NCBI RefSeq assembly: GCF_033958435.1
Contig: NC_134161.1
Coordinates: 14,818,001 to 14,882,000, forward strand
DNA: 64,000 nt
Direction of reading: 5' to 3'
Source: Carettochelys insculpta
Lineage: Eukaryota > Chordata > Testudines > Carettochelyidae
Shown: positions 33,085-44,834 of the stretch, piece by piece
Numbering within the stretch: the first letter of the stretch is position 1
How the letters are laid out: the number at the start of each line of letters is the position of its first letter
Notes under the pieces: generated by a model
Database searches by the model: none
The model's input: the letters and a program-made list of their open reading frames with translations, nothing else
Told to the model about the DNA's origin: nothing
Translations under genes and position numbers: made by a program

Positions 33085-34475
33085 TTCAGCTCCCTGCCCC
33101 AGCCCAGAGCCCTCACCCCTCAACTCCTGCACACCAAGCCTCTGACCCAGCCCAGAGCTTGCACCCCAAACCCCCTCCCACACACAAGCTCCCTCCCAGA
33201 GCCTTAGGCAGGTGTGGGGGGGCAGGACTTGAACCAGAAATTATAGGCTTGGCCAATGTGGGATGAAAACAAGCTCCAGCCCCCCAAGATGGCACAGGGT
33301 AGTGCAATATGCACCAGCCGGGGGCACCCGGTACCATGCAGGCGATCTGAGCTTTGGGACCAGAGCAATGACACGGTGTTCCCAGCAGGGCAGCATCCCC
33401 ACAACCTGTCTTAAATTACCCAGCCCTCCCCACTGGCTTCACTAGCGTGGGAGAATCAGCCCCATCCGCCATGCCCCAGGCCTCTTCCAGCTCCCTGCGC
33501 TGGTGTCCGAGTGTATCACCAGAGTGAGAGCATCACTGGAGCATGCTTTGCTTGTGAATAGTTACCGAGCACTGTCCTTCCAAAGCACCCGAGAGCTGTT
33601 GGCGCTGGAGGCAAGTGTGGGAAATCGGGAGGCGCGGCAGGAGTGTTTTAGCATTCCCTGCAGTGATGATTGCTTTCCCGGCCTTGTTCCACCCTTTAGC
33701 GCAAAGCAAATCCACAGAATAATAAGAAACATGCTCAGAGCTTGGTCGAGCCACTGGGGGCAGGGGGAGGGAGCAGGAAAAGGATGAAGCAGCTACAGGC
33801 TACGTCCTTCATGTCACTCACATTACTGGTCCCAGTCCCCACTTCCTCACTTTATTTATGGATAGAACTATTTCTCTGCAGCGCCTTTAAGTTAACTCTT
33901 TACCTGCTGGCAGCAGAAACACAAGGAGAGAGGGTTGTCCAAAGAGCACTTTTACACATCGGATATCAGTCAGCTCCACACGGGCAAACATTCCCATTTA
34001 TACAGCCCAGTCGGCTTCCATCTATTTGGAGCATTGGAGTTTATGGGGTATGTCAAAGACTGTGGATGAATACTAGTAAAGCCAGGCTTGGAACTCTAGT
34101 CTCCTTGTCAGCAGAGCTGACAGGCTCTGTGGGCCCTAGGCAATGGGGGGGCAGGGGTCCACTCTGCACTCCCGGAAGAGGAATGGCCAATGGCGGAAGG
34201 GGCAGGGCTCTGCTATGGTGCTGCTCGGAGCATGCAGCCCAGTGCTCCAGCACGATGCTGGAGGTGAGGTTATGCCAGGGGCTGGGATGTCATTCGAGCA
34301 AGCTTCCTGGCTCACATCTCATATGCGTGGGAAACATTCCAGCTTTGTGGCAAAGCTGAGAGATGGTTCTTCTCATGTGTCGCTCTTGTTTTAACACTAA
34401 ATAAATATGAAGGGACAAAATACTTGCCTCCTAATATTTCTTGGCCTAGGGCTTTTTCCAAGAATGGATGGTGAA
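33085..34475. other. No gene recognised; C-rich then mixed DNA
   Basis: 33085-33200 is a C-rich degenerate repeat of ccagcccagagcc-like blocks. The 205-codon frame at 33742-34359 is the longest in the window but shows no domain and crosses a GC-rich stretch that keeps several frames open. Confidence 0.4.
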
Positions 34476-34479
34476 GCAT

Positions 34480-35040
34480 CATCAAATTTAAGGCCAGAAG
34501 AAATGATGAGATCACTGAGTCCAACCTGCTGTATATTTCAGGCCAGGTAATTTCACCCCCTTTCTCCTGCATTGGAGCCCACTGAGGGTCTGTTCACTAC
34601 AGGGAGGATCAACCCTGCCGCAGCCGATCTTCTGGAGTTTGATTTAGCATGCTAGCAGGGATGTGCTAAATTGACCTTACAGGGCTCCCGGGCTGGTGTC
34701 AGTATGCCTGCCCCTCGTAATGAGTAAGGGAATTTCACTCCCATTGACCTCTCTTAGTGGAGATGGTGTGGAAACCTGAATTAAGGTATGGTAACTCTAC
34801 CAACCTAATTAACGTAGGTGAAATTGTGTACCTTGATTCAACCTTCCACTGCGGTGTAGACCTGCCCTAAGGTCCATTTGCTAAAGCCTCTCCTCCAGAG
34901 AGGTGACCAGTCTAGATCTGAATCCAGCAAGAGACTCTGTCACTTCCCATGGTAGCTGGTTCTGGTTGTTAATCATCCTGATTGATAAGAGCAGGGGCCT
35001 TATTTCTAATTTGACTTTGGCTTTGATTTCCAGCCACTGA
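34480..35040 (-). mobile_element. CR1 LINE fragment split by a MITE
   Basis: 34480-34582 is the CR1 3' untranslated region in reverse (aaggccagaagaaatgatga, ccaacctgctgtatatttca). 34871-35040 continues into the ORF2 C-terminus; its translation keeps a degraded NQLPWEVTES pattern. The Harbinger-like element at 34586-34867 interrupts it, so CR1 is the older insertion. Confidence 0.7.
34586..34867. mobile_element. PIF/Harbinger-like MITE nested in CR1
   Basis: The left end gggtctgttcactacaggga and right end cggtgtagacctgccc are inverted repeats of the GGG..GTCTACAC type. The flanking triplets are TGA (34583-34585) and TAA (34868-34870), one base apart. Interior blocks gatcttctggagtttgattt and cccattgacctctctta match sister copies. 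Confidence 0.75.
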
Positions 35041-35044
35041 TGTT

Positions 35045-35800
35045 TGTTAAAGAGTCCGATAGCAGCTGAGTGAGGGCATTACTTGACAGCTGGTTGCCCT
35101 GTGTATCTCTCTCTCTCAACTCCCATCACTGTATCATCTGCGCTCTGCACAGACAACTGTGTATTTATGCATACAGCACCCCCTGCGAGGTTGGGGGTGC
35201 ATAATTTCCCCATTTTATGGATGCAGAAGCCGCAATACTGAGAGAGGAAGCAAGATGTCTAAAGTGTAAGGAGTCTGTGTTGTAGGAAGATAAGCAGGGA
35301 TGGTTCCATCAACATCCCACCTGCAGAGCTCAGCTCAGGCTTCTCCCAGTCTCACCCTAGCGACATCTCTTGAGACATACAATAAAGCCCAGACACTTTA
35401 AAAGTGGCAGCTCAGAGTTCCATGGGAGTGCGTGCCTCATGGAGCTTATGCAGTCTTGGGTCCTTCAGATGGGACAACTGTCTGTCTCTGTGAGAGATGG
35501 TCACTCCCTGGGCATGCCTGGGCCAAGCTTCTAAGCAGGCCACAGGGGTTGCCTCAGAGTCCGGAAGCCAAAATTGTGCCTCTCTGATGCAGCAACATTT
35601 TGCTGGAGGGGATGCATGAAACCGACTCCTTTTCAAGAGGAAAGCTTCCTCTTAGTACCTGTGAAGACCAGGGATTCCAGCTCAGCCAGGAACGTGGGTC
35701 AGAGACGGGAATGAACCTCAAGGTCCCTCAACTTACATTCCCACTGTGCATATTAAAAAATGTGTACTATGGCCAACTGTAGCTGCTCCAAAAATCTGAG
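35045..35800. other. No gene recognised; MIR-like piece
   Basis: 35190-35275 contains taatttccccattttatgga, then gcagaagccgcaatactgag, a minus-strand MIR relic. The rest shows nothing recognisable. Confidence 0.4.
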
Positions 35801-35804
35801 GTAG

Positions 35805-35895
35805 GCTCAAAAAACAAAAACAAAACCAACCACACAAACAAACAAAAACCCCCAAAACCAAAAAACAAAGTCCAAAAACCAAAACAAACAAAAGG
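35805..35895. repeat. A-rich (CAAAA)n low-complexity tract
   Basis: This is an imperfect array of caaaa, caaac and aacc units without T for about 80 bases. Confidence 0.7.
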
Positions 35896-35899
35896 AGTA

Positions 35900-37290
35900 T
35901 TTTGACGTATTTGGGATTTTGAAATACATTTTTATTATTTCTCTTTCCATGCAGGTCTTTGATCCCTCAGATGTTTGGACTCATGGTTTCTATCTTGGGA
36001 TACAGACATATGCCAAAATAGAAACTGTAGTATGGCCTTAGCCTCAAGGTGCACCCAGGGCACGTTTTTTCCAGATTTTCTTCACTGCAAGGGTTCGACT
36101 CTTACTCTTTTGCAAGCAAAAGCGAAGACAAAGGCCACCTCAGCACCATGTCATCACATGACTCCAGTAGCTGGGGCTTTGAGCTAAACACCATGTCTTG
36201 TGGGACTCATGGAAAAAAATAATGACTATCAACAAGACAGGAAGCAATGCAGTGCAACCTGACACTGTGTGTCACAACTTGCTCCAGAGAGGGCCCAGGC
36301 TAGAATTTCATGGTTTTTTGTAGGCCGAGGCTGAGGTCCATCAGCAGGGCTGTACACAAGGGGCTGTGGCTGGAAGACCAAGGAGTGCTTTGGTCAGAGC
36401 TGAGGTGAGCCAACAGAGCTGAGCATGGCCGCAGGACAGGAATAGCTTGGGTGCTGTAGGTGTGGACTAGGATGGATCAGCAGAGCTGCAGGTGAGATAC
36501 CAGGTCTAATCAGCACAGAGAGGCATTGGCAAGGGCATCAGAGTGGCAAATATGTCCACTTCTGCATGCCCCAAAAACCTCCTGCATCTCTGGGCAAAGC
36601 ACGAGGGAGGCATATGGTGTTCTGGTAACAACAGCACATAAATCCCCTTTGCACTGCCGAGAGGTCGTGTTGGGGATTGGGGTTCTGTTTATTGACAAGA
36701 TCATGACCTCGCCTGCTTATGACCCCCAGGAGACCTCTGTATGGAAACGGGATTTGTAATGTAACACTAACAATAACACTCTAGAGACAGCCGTGACAGG
36801 GTCGTTTTCTCTACACGCCACAGCTGGTTCCCAAGGCTGGAAACTTGCAAGGGAAAGGGCAAGGAAGCAGAAGTGGGGCACGTTTGGTCTGCTTGATCCT
36901 GAGGAGGAAGGGGTGGATGGATGGCCAATGTGTCTGCATCATCTAAGGGCTGGGGCACAGGTCCTGCTGCAAAGGAGTCTGGTCATGGTTGGAACAAGCT
37001 GTCTGCTGAAGCTGTGTGGGCAGCCAAAGTTACTGAGCAGAGTGTGGGGCCATCTGTCCAGAGAAAGATATGAGCAGGCAGGTGCTTGGAGGAGAGCACT
37101 AGGCAGTGGGGAAGTATGCTGGGCCAAATCCAATGGAATTAATAGCACGGTGAGTTTGCCCCTCGTCTTTGTTGACCAAGCTAGTGTGACGGAGGCTCAC
37201 GCACACTGTGGAGTACAGAGATCGGGGCAGAGTCACCCGGGTGGCTTTGGAACCTACGTCAGTGGGACATGAGCTCCCAGGTCTCCTAGG
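35900..37290. other. No gene recognised
   Basis: Mixed composition. The longest frame (36793-37272 plus, 159 codons) is matched by overlapping frames on the other strand and has no motif. Confidence 0.4.
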
Positions 37291-37294
37291 ACCG

Positions 37295-37930
37295 AACACT
37301 ACAAAGCACTTAGGTGCCTAGGAAAGCCACTATGATTCTCAATGCCTGAAGTTGGTGCCTAGGCTCCCACAAAAGGTATGGGAGAGAAGAGGTGCCTTAC
37401 ACATCAATTCCCAAACCCCAGAAGTGTATTCAGGGAACTGCTACCTGGTGTATGTGTGTGCTCTGAGCCCCATGCCCTCAGAGACAGGTGCCTGGCTGCA
37501 GGGAGGATATTTCTGCTTCTGGTACTCAGCCAGGACATTTATTCTTACTACTCCATTCTAGCAAGAAGCTGAAGGGAAGGATTTCCTTTGTATGTTTCAA
37601 CCCCATGGTTAGGGAGACAGGAGACCTGGAGGTCTCCGCTAAGGGGGAGAAGGGTTTTGAACAAGGATGTGGCATCTCTCAGGTGTGGACTGTGATCCTT
37701 GGCCTATAGCAATGGGAGGAGATGGCCAGTCTTTGATGTTGACTCCGATAAAAAGCTTTTGTTCTAACAAGTGAGGCAAAGATGGAGAAAGAGAACACAT
37801 TCCCCCTCACCCAGAAAAAAAGCCCTGCTCATGCTTACCCTTGCAATAGAGGTCCTTCTATAGCCCACTTCCATTAATGGCTTCCATAAATCTTTGCAAA
37901 CATTGCTGATGAAACCTAATCATTCGCTGT
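37295..37930. other. No gene recognised; old repeat at left
   Basis: 37295-37350 has gcacttaggtgcctaggaa and ttggtgcctaggctccc, as in the old 'aggcacc' repeat. No gene signal follows. Confidence 0.4.
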
Positions 37931-37937
37931 GTGACTA

Positions 37938-38165
37938 TGTTGTTTTGTCATCCCCATTATACAGATGGGGAAACTGAGACACATTGCAGCAAAGCAATGC
38001 CAAAGGCCATGTGAAAAATATTATGGTGGACTCTGAGCCTGCTTCAGTGACCTCTAGCAAGACTTCACTGTGACTCCATGGGAATCCTGATCTTAGCACT
38101 ACAGCAGGTTCTCCAGCCTCAAGGAAAGCCGCTGTCCTAACCACTAGACCATGCTTCCTTCTCAT
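37938..38165 (-). repeat. MIR/CORE-type SINE, nearly full length
   Basis: On the minus strand it starts with a tRNA-like head (gcatggtctagtggttagga, a Pol III A box). It runs through the core and reaches the 3' motif tctcagtttccccatctgta, then taatgggg. It is the only copy here with both a clear head and a clear 3' part on one strand. Confidence 0.7.
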
Positions 38166-38169
38166 GCCT

Positions 38170-39715
38170 TTATTTTCACCCTGGTGTAAACCCAACTTTC
38201 AAGCAAGGAAAGGTTTGGAAAAGGGCATTTTGGTTATTCCAAGCTCTGTGAGTTGAAGTTCTCAAAATGGGACCAATTTTCCAGTGTTGGTCTTTCACTG
38301 AACTACCCTCCCCTGACAGAGTAAATCCCCTTTTCCTTAATTTCCTTCTCCTTCCAGTCATGTTTTAAAGCGATCTGGCCAATGCAGCTTCATCTGTGCT
38401 AAATTTGTTTCCACCCGCATATTGTCAACTGTGGGCCTGCATCAGCTATTGGTACCCCCCCCCCAAGGGACTTCCCTGTTCTTTTTCACACGCCTGTGAT
38501 AGTGCCTTGGAACTAGGCTTGCTGTTGCTCTTCAGGCCAGTCCATTACTGGTGGAATGCTCTGGGAAGACTCCAGTTGTCTTCACTGGAGATTGGATCAG
38601 GTCCTAACGCAACGCTGGGGATGTAGCCATGGTGAGAAGTTCAGACAACTGGACGGGAGGATGCGCAAATGAGCCAGGTTCTGCAAGATTAGCCTCAAAG
38701 CATATTCTTCCTTCCAAGGGGTAGAGAGAGACCCAGGGTAGTGTTTCTTCAGGCCAGATCCCAGCTTCCCAAACACCTTCTGCTCCTCTGGGAAGGACTT
38801 TGAGATGTGGATAGATCATTCCTGTCTCTGTGTTGCTCCTTCTTCATTGGAGAAATCCTTTCCAGCAGCATTTATAGGGCCGTAAGTTGTCCCATTGAAA
38901 TTACTGCCTTCCTGGGGGAGGTCAAGATCTATTGAGGTCCTGGGCACAAACAACATTTCTCTCCCCTCCATTTAAAAATACAAATACATTAAAGTGCATT
39001 AATACAAAGATTCCACTCAATGTTTACATGCCGCTTTAATAAAAATACAAATCTTATCCCAGCTCATGATGACTAAATCAACTGCTCAGTTTTGTCCACA
39101 GAGAAAATGAATATGGCTAGATACCATCACACAAAGCTGTTCTCTGCTACGGTGGCCACCACTGGTGTTACCAGAAATCAGTCCTTCACAGGCCAACAGG
39201 CGGCTCTTTCGTCTTCCCCAGTTTCCTTAACCCAGATCATTCTGCAGGGGGAGCCCCCTTCTCATGGCAGCGATTGTGGTTAGTGGCTGCTCTGACACTT
39301 TGTCCTAAAATACTTAACTTTCAGAAAAAACAAATAAATATGCACATGCACACGTCCAAATCAGTGTAATTTATTTATGTAGGTAGCTTTTTCCCCACCC
39401 CCAAACTTAACAGTAAAAACAATGCACAGTTGTCTGTACTCTTTACTGGGCCGGAACAAAGTGCAGACACAAAGTGCTGTGCATGATGTTGTCTTCTGTT
39501 GTTGTTTCTTTGGCTTTTTTGGTTGCCTTTTTTTTTTGTCTTGCGAGCTAATAATTCTGCAGCTGTGCAAAGCGGTACTTGGATGTTAATACCACTGTTC
39601 AGAGCTTCACAGCTCGCTACTAGCTCTGCTACCGAACGTGACATTAACAAACATACAAATGACGCTTTTCACTGCAGCCGGACTCAGCTCCAGCAAGCTT
39701 GGGGACAAATTAAGT
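38170..39715. other. No gene recognised
   Basis: There is a pure C run at about 38456-38466. 38960-39060 and 39300-39420 are AT-rich with aataaa motifs and no repeat signature, so they could be 3' untranslated or conserved non-coding DNA; nothing here decides it. Confidence 0.35.
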
Positions 39716-39719
39716 CCTG

Positions 39720-40135
39720 ATGAGATGGGTTGGAAGGCAGTATGAACGAGGCAATGTGTGTATGTTGGGGGGCGGGGATAGATAGGAGGCTAGGGGAAGC
39801 AGTTGTGGTGGGGGGTGAGCCTGGGGCCTTCCTCCACATGGCTGGAGCTGAAGCCTGTGAGCCTGAAGTCCCATGGCTGAATCCCAGGCTCTGAGCTGAA
39901 GACCTATGAGTGGGGGATGGACCACACTGCAGCCAAAGCCTAGAGGCAGATTGAGGCTGGGGCACTGGGGCAAGGATGAGCCTGGGCCAGCATCCACCCA
40001 CTCACAGCTGCAGCCCAGGGCCTGAAAGCCTGTGGCCATGGGACAGAGCATGTGGCTGAAGCATGGGGTTGGAGGAGACAGAGGGGACTAGGGCCAGAGG
40101 CGAAGGCATGATGAGCCTGGGGCTGGAGCCCGAAG
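39720..40135. repeat. GC-rich degenerate tandem DNA
   Basis: Variants of gcctgggg(c)tggagc and gaagcc(t/c)(g)tg recur irregularly. This keeps minus-strand frames open (39684-40051). I read it as a decayed minisatellite with no gene. Confidence 0.45.
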
Positions 40136-40335
40136 CCCTATGCCTGTTCCTGGAGCCAGATCCTGTCTGGATACCAATTGTGTAGGGCCCAGAGGCCTGT
40201 GTGTTAATCCATCCCTGCTTCCTCCTAATCTGGGAGACATCTCACCACCACCTGGGTTAACTCAGCACACAGGAGAATTGTTAGCTGCAGTCCTACTTAA
40301 GGTACTTATTGGGCTCCCACTGCCATGGTATCTTG

Positions 40336-41045
40336 GGCTGCGTCTACACGTGCACGCTACTTCGAAGTAGCGGCAGTAACTTCGAAATAGAGCCCGTCAC
40401 GTCTACACGTGTTGGGCGCTATTTCGAAGTTGAAATCGACGTTAGGCGGCGAGACGTCGAAGTCGCTAACCCCATGAGGGGATGGGAATAGCGCCCTACT
40501 TCGACGTTCAACATCGAAGTAGGGACGTGTAGACGATCCGCGTCCCGCAACATCGAAATAGCGGGGTCCTCCATGGCGGCCGTCAGCTGGGGGGTTGAGA
40601 GATACTCTCTCTCCAGCCCTTGCGGGGCTCTGTGGTCACCGTGGGCAGCAGCTCTTAGCCCAGGGCTTCTGGCTGCTGCTGCTGCAGCTGGGGGTCCGTG
40701 CTGCATATACAGGGTCTGCAACTAGTTGTTGGCTCTGTGTATCTTGCACTGTTTAATGAAAGTGTGTCTGGGAGGGGCCCTTTAAGGGAGTGACTTGCTG
40801 TTGAGTCCGCCCCGTGACCCTGTCTGCAGCTGTGCCTGGCTCCCTTATTTCGATGTGTGCTACTTTGCCGTGTAGACGTTCCCTCGCTGTGCCTATTTCG
40901 ATGTTGGGCTGAGCAACGTCGAAGTTGAACATCAACGTTGCCAGCCCTGGAGGACGTGTAGACGTTATTCATCGAAATAGACTATTTCGATGTCGCAACA
41001 TCGAAATAAGCTATTTCGAAGTTGGGTGCACGTGTAGACGTAGCC
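40336..41045. mobile_element. ~710-bp Harbinger-like TTCGAA-rich element, copy A
   Basis: The inverted ends read ggctgcgtctacacgtgcac at the left and the complement of ggctacgtctacacgtgcac at the right. Inside are subterminal inverted arrays of cttcgaagta, atttcga and acatcgaa. The 10-mer CGTGTAGACG, on either strand, occurs six times (40341, 40400, 40526, 40869, 40955, 41031). It aligns along its length with 48467-49183. The flanking triplets (TTG, CAT) do not match. No transposase is encoded. Confidence 0.75.
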
Positions 41046-41225
41046 CATGTGCCTCAAAGTCTTTAATATAAGAATTTTCACAACACCCAGGGAAGGTAGG
41101 TCAGGGCCATTATCCCCATAGTACAGATGGGAAACTAAGGCACGGAGAGGTCCACTGACAAGTCCAATGGCATACCAAAAACCTACGTGGCAGAGGTTGG
41201 AATCCACTTAGTGGCCTAAACACCC
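41046..41225 (-). repeat. MIR/CORE-type SINE fragment
   Basis: The plus strand reads cattatccccatagtacaga, then tgggaaactaaggcacgga, the reverse of the MIR 3' part. It abuts the right end of the element at 40336, which probably inserted into it. Confidence 0.55.
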
Positions 41226-41229
41226 AGCT

Positions 41230-41985
41230 AACCTTCCTCATCCGAAGGCTTTTCTCAGTGCTGTTGTACAACTTTGCTGATACTGTTATAAAAACCTTCC
41301 CTGCCCACCTCTGGCCGTTCGAGAGCAAACCTCCTTTCTCTTGGCTTTATTTTTAAGAACTCTAGATACAAGAGTGATTTTTTTTCTCTTTCAAACACAA
41401 TATTTTTAGAACTAGGAACCGCAAGACACCAGATGCTGTTGGCTGCTTCTTCCCCTCACTCCTCACCCCCAAGAGTCACCGAAGATTTGTTATTTTTAAA
41501 ACCAAAGGTAAAATGCTTTGCATTCAGATCACCTCCCACAGGCTGGCCAGCTTGGCTTTTATGAGGTCAGACTCCCTCCAGTGGTGATATGATATAAGCA
41601 ACCACATAACTGTCCACAGAAATCATAGGGTAAGTGCTCAGCACCTGTAAAGAGGGACTGAATCTCAATCTCCCATCTAAGATCAGCAATCCTAAGCATG
41701 TTTATACTTTTCTCAGAGTTCAGCTCCCATGTGGGCTTCCATGGAAGAAGCAGATCTGCCAAAGGTCACAGCACCTGTGTGAAATGCACGGACAGATTTG
41801 TAACCCCATGAGTTGAGGTTTTGAATATATGGCCTTTGGAGCAGCTCAAGGGGAAACCAGCATGGTCACCTAGAAGGGACAAAAATCTTGCATCAGGCTC
41901 ATAAAAAATCATGAGATTGATGTAAAATCTGGAGGCTTTAAAAAGATTAGGAAAAGATGAGTTCTTTTTGTCTGTCTTCTGGTTT
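41230..41985. other. No gene recognised
   Basis: Unique-looking DNA with frames under 90 codons. Confidence 0.4.
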
Positions 41986-41989
41986 CTGA

Positions 41990-42275
41990 GGCTGTCTACA
42001 CTACGCAAAGCAAGTTGACCACAGCTATGCAATTCTAGCTACGTGTAGCTAGAATCGACCAGTCTGTGCTTGGCTTACTTGACCATCCTTACTGAACACA
42101 GTCGACAGGAGAGTCTCTCCATCAATCTCCCTTACTCCACGCATCTCACAGGGAATAAAAGGGTCAGCTGCAACTCCTGAGAGACTGATTTTGCACATCC
42201 ACACCAGGCATGCAAAATCAAACCCTGGAAGTTTGCACCTGAGTGGGTCAATCTTTTGGGCTAGTATAGACGTCC
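41990..42275. mobile_element. PIF/Harbinger-like MITE with TGA duplication
   Basis: The left end ggctgtctacactacgc and right end ctagtatagacgtcc are flanked by TGA on both sides (41987-41989, 42276-42278). The interior has aattctagctacgtgtagct, catcaatctccc and gagtgggtcaatctttt. It is 286 bp. A 3-bp T-N-A duplication fits PIF/Harbinger. Confidence 0.8.
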
Positions 42276-42279
42276 TGAG

Positions 42280-43155
42280 TCTTTCGTGCAGCCATGAGCC
42301 ACATTTTCCAGCAGTTCTAGTCAGCCATGAAGGCTGGATGTTTACTATGCCTTTTCAAAGTGAAACACGAGCTTTACATGTGACCATGGGAGCTGGGGCT
42401 TGCAGGAGCAACACCAAACATACCAAGGCTGGCAATAAAATGGGTGAAATATGGCAACAATGGGGGATTCAGAGAGCAAGACAAACACTGAGCCATTTCA
42501 CTGGGGTTTAGATAGGAAATTTTAGCTGTCTCAGGGAGCTGCATGGGAAAGATCTCTTTTGATCTTGTAACAGGAGACTGCTGGACATGTAATTGACAAA
42601 TGTTCCAGTAAATAGCTTCTAGGCACAGACCTGGCCTTGCATAAGAGAAACTAGGTATCACAAAATCTGTGGGATTCTGCCATCAGAATACGACTCCCAA
42701 ATGTTGCCACTATATTCCCATGGTGGTCCTCTCCTTGACAGAAACATGAGCCCCCGCTGTAAGAAGCATGACTTAACACTTCTAATTCACCCACAAGTAT
42801 TTCTTACGTACTTAGTTCATTTGAATCGGAGTAACACCACTGCCTGTGATCTACCATGCAGTCTGCCTCCCTAAAATCCGCCCCCGTGACTTCACTTGCA
42901 TTCAGTTCTCTTTGCTGAATTGTTGTGCAGAGTCATTCATTATTTGTGCATTAACTTTGTGAAAGCACCCGGTGACTTCCGCCCAGTTGGAGCCCCCCTG
43001 TGCTAGGAGATGTACGGAAATCTAGTAAATAACAGTCCCTGGGAAGTAATTTTTAAGAGCAGGCTGCCAGCCAGTAGAAGATTGATGACAGGCAATTGGT
43101 GACCTGGCACTGAAGAGCAGGTATCTGTCAGACAAGAGGGACCTCAGCCAATTAA
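42280..43155. other. No gene recognised
   Basis: Frames up to 106 codons without motifs. No repeat ends recognised. Confidence 0.4.
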
Positions 43156-43160
43156 GTTTC

Positions 43161-43589
43161 AAAATAATGTATTAGGTGATGAGCACATGGAGCCAGAGTG
43201 GAGACACGAGCTCTGAGGTGCAGCCTGTCCTGTTGCCATCTCAGCGCCAGCATGGCTTCCCCTGCCCCTCTCAGCAACCACTCCCTGGCCACCTTGCTCA
43301 CAGCCAGAGCTTTTCACATGCACCAGGGTGGGGCAGAGCAAGGTCTGGAGTGGGAGTATAGCCTCAGGTCCCACCCCCTGTCCCAACACTGCCCCTGGCT
43401 CTGCCCTGTCTGGTCTATAGGCCACCCTGTGCCTCACTCTTCTAGGCAGCCCCTGTCACTAACCTGAGCTGGGCAGGGGCGTTCTGTGAACTCCTACACA
43501 CACCAGGGCAGCTCAGTGCTGAAACTGCGCCCTCTCTCTGGCCGCTTCACCTAATAAGTTATTTTGTTAGTCTTCAAGGCACTACAGGG
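43161..43589. repeat. Penelope-like tail pieces in inverted orientation
   Basis: 43161-43184 (aaaataatgtattaggtgat) is a minus-strand piece of the tail. 43545-43589 (cacctaataagttattttgt, tagtcttcaaggcactac) is a plus-strand piece. About 360 bp of unrelated DNA lies between them. They may be the outer parts of a foldback later filled by other sequence, or two independent fragments. Confidence 0.45.
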
Positions 43590-43918
43590 TGGCTGGGCTG
43601 TTTAAGTCTCAGTCTGGCTTCTTAGAAATCTTTGATCAATTCCTAGCAGATGGAAAGCAAAACATAGCTCCACTTTCCTCACCCTGACCCCTTTTTCTTC
43701 CTGCCCCCCCACGCCCATTGCTTTATCTCCTCCCCCCTCATTTCCTCCTCCTTTGCTCAGGAGGGAGAGTAACTGCCCCAGCCCCACACCGGCTGTGGAC
43801 AGGTGAGACATGATATTACAGGTGTGTGACACAAGCACAGCACAGTGGGGAGAATAAGACAACAACAAGAAGAGGACATTTTCGCATAGACCAAATATGC
43901 TCCCGTTTCCAGTCACTA

Positions 43919-44387
43919 GGGCTACAGCTACACTGTGACTCAAAATAATTGTGCCCTTTATTTTGAGTTAACTTATTTTGAAGTTTCCGCTACCCCTCGT
44001 ATGACGAGGGGCACTGGAACTGGAATCCCGGGCTTGAAATAGGACTGCTGTTTCCCGCATGGTGTTAGCTGCAGAGTTGCTATTTTGGGATTCTTTTGTA
44101 TAGCAACTATAATGCAGCCGTATCCTACACTACAGAGTTATTCTGGAATATCTTCTTCTGGAGTTGTTGCTCCCCAATAAACTGTTCTAGAATAAAGCAT
44201 CTACACTACAGGGAAGCCCTAAAATATGCAAAACATATTCCAAAGTAGTGTGTCCACATACAATAGAGCACTGCTTCCAGGGGCTCTAATCCAAAATGCT
44301 ATGTCCATGTAGCAGCTTTATTTCAAAATAAGCTATTCCGGAATAGTGGCTGTTATTTCGAAGTAACTTTGCTGTGTAGACACACCC
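43919..44387. mobile_element. Harbinger-like element, longer subfamily
   Basis: The ends are gggctacagctacactgtga and the complement of gggtgtgtctacacagcaaa. The flanking triplets are CTA (43916-43918) and TAA (44388-44390). Subterminal ttattttgaagtt / ttatttcgaagtaac blocks are inverted, as in the ~710-bp elements. It is 469 bp and non-coding. Confidence 0.65.
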
Positions 44388-44659
44388 TAACAGTGCTTTT
44401 CCCTGTTCAAAAGTTGCCACCTTCCATCCCGGAAGTGGCTGCCTCTTAGTGGTGGATAATGCAGCCCCTTCTACTGCCAAGCACTTGTTTGGGGTTTGCA
44501 ATTTCTATCTCCCAGATTCATTTTTCCACTGATCAGAACAGGGGTCGTGCTATCCCAGGGGACAGAATAGGCAGGGGAGAACAAGAAAGACATATCAGAA
44601 GAACTGTAGCAGGGTTAGCAGAACTAGCCAAGGTCTTGAGAAACTGGCAATCTACTCCC

Positions 44660-44830
44660 ACCTTTCCCCTTCGCTTTCTGTGTGACATTGGACAAGTCAT
44701 TTCTGCTTTCCCTCCTAGTGCTTTGCCTATTTAGACTCCAGCCTCCTTGAGATAAAAATTCTTTCTCATTAGGTACATGTGCAGCAGCTTGCTCAGTATC
44801 ACCTCAGGGGGGTCCTGTAATGCAGATACT
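44660..44830 (+). repeat. MIR-like SINE with 'cagcacctagc' tail, degraded
   Basis: The body ctgtgtgacattggacaagt is followed by a decayed tail (tgtgcagcagcttgctcagt, ggggtcctgtaatgcagata). The order matches 56082-56285. Confidence 0.45.
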
Positions 44831-44834
44831 GGGC

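Noticed and set aside
33742..34359. 205-codon plus-strand frame, longest unexplained frame after the CR1 transcriptase
   Set aside because: No domain, no conserved-looking motif, and it crosses a stop-poor GC-rich stretch. A transcript or homologue would be needed.
40670..40692. (CTG)n run as an expandable coding repeat
   Set aside because: It is short and part of a mobile element present twice, and the frame has no evidence of expression.
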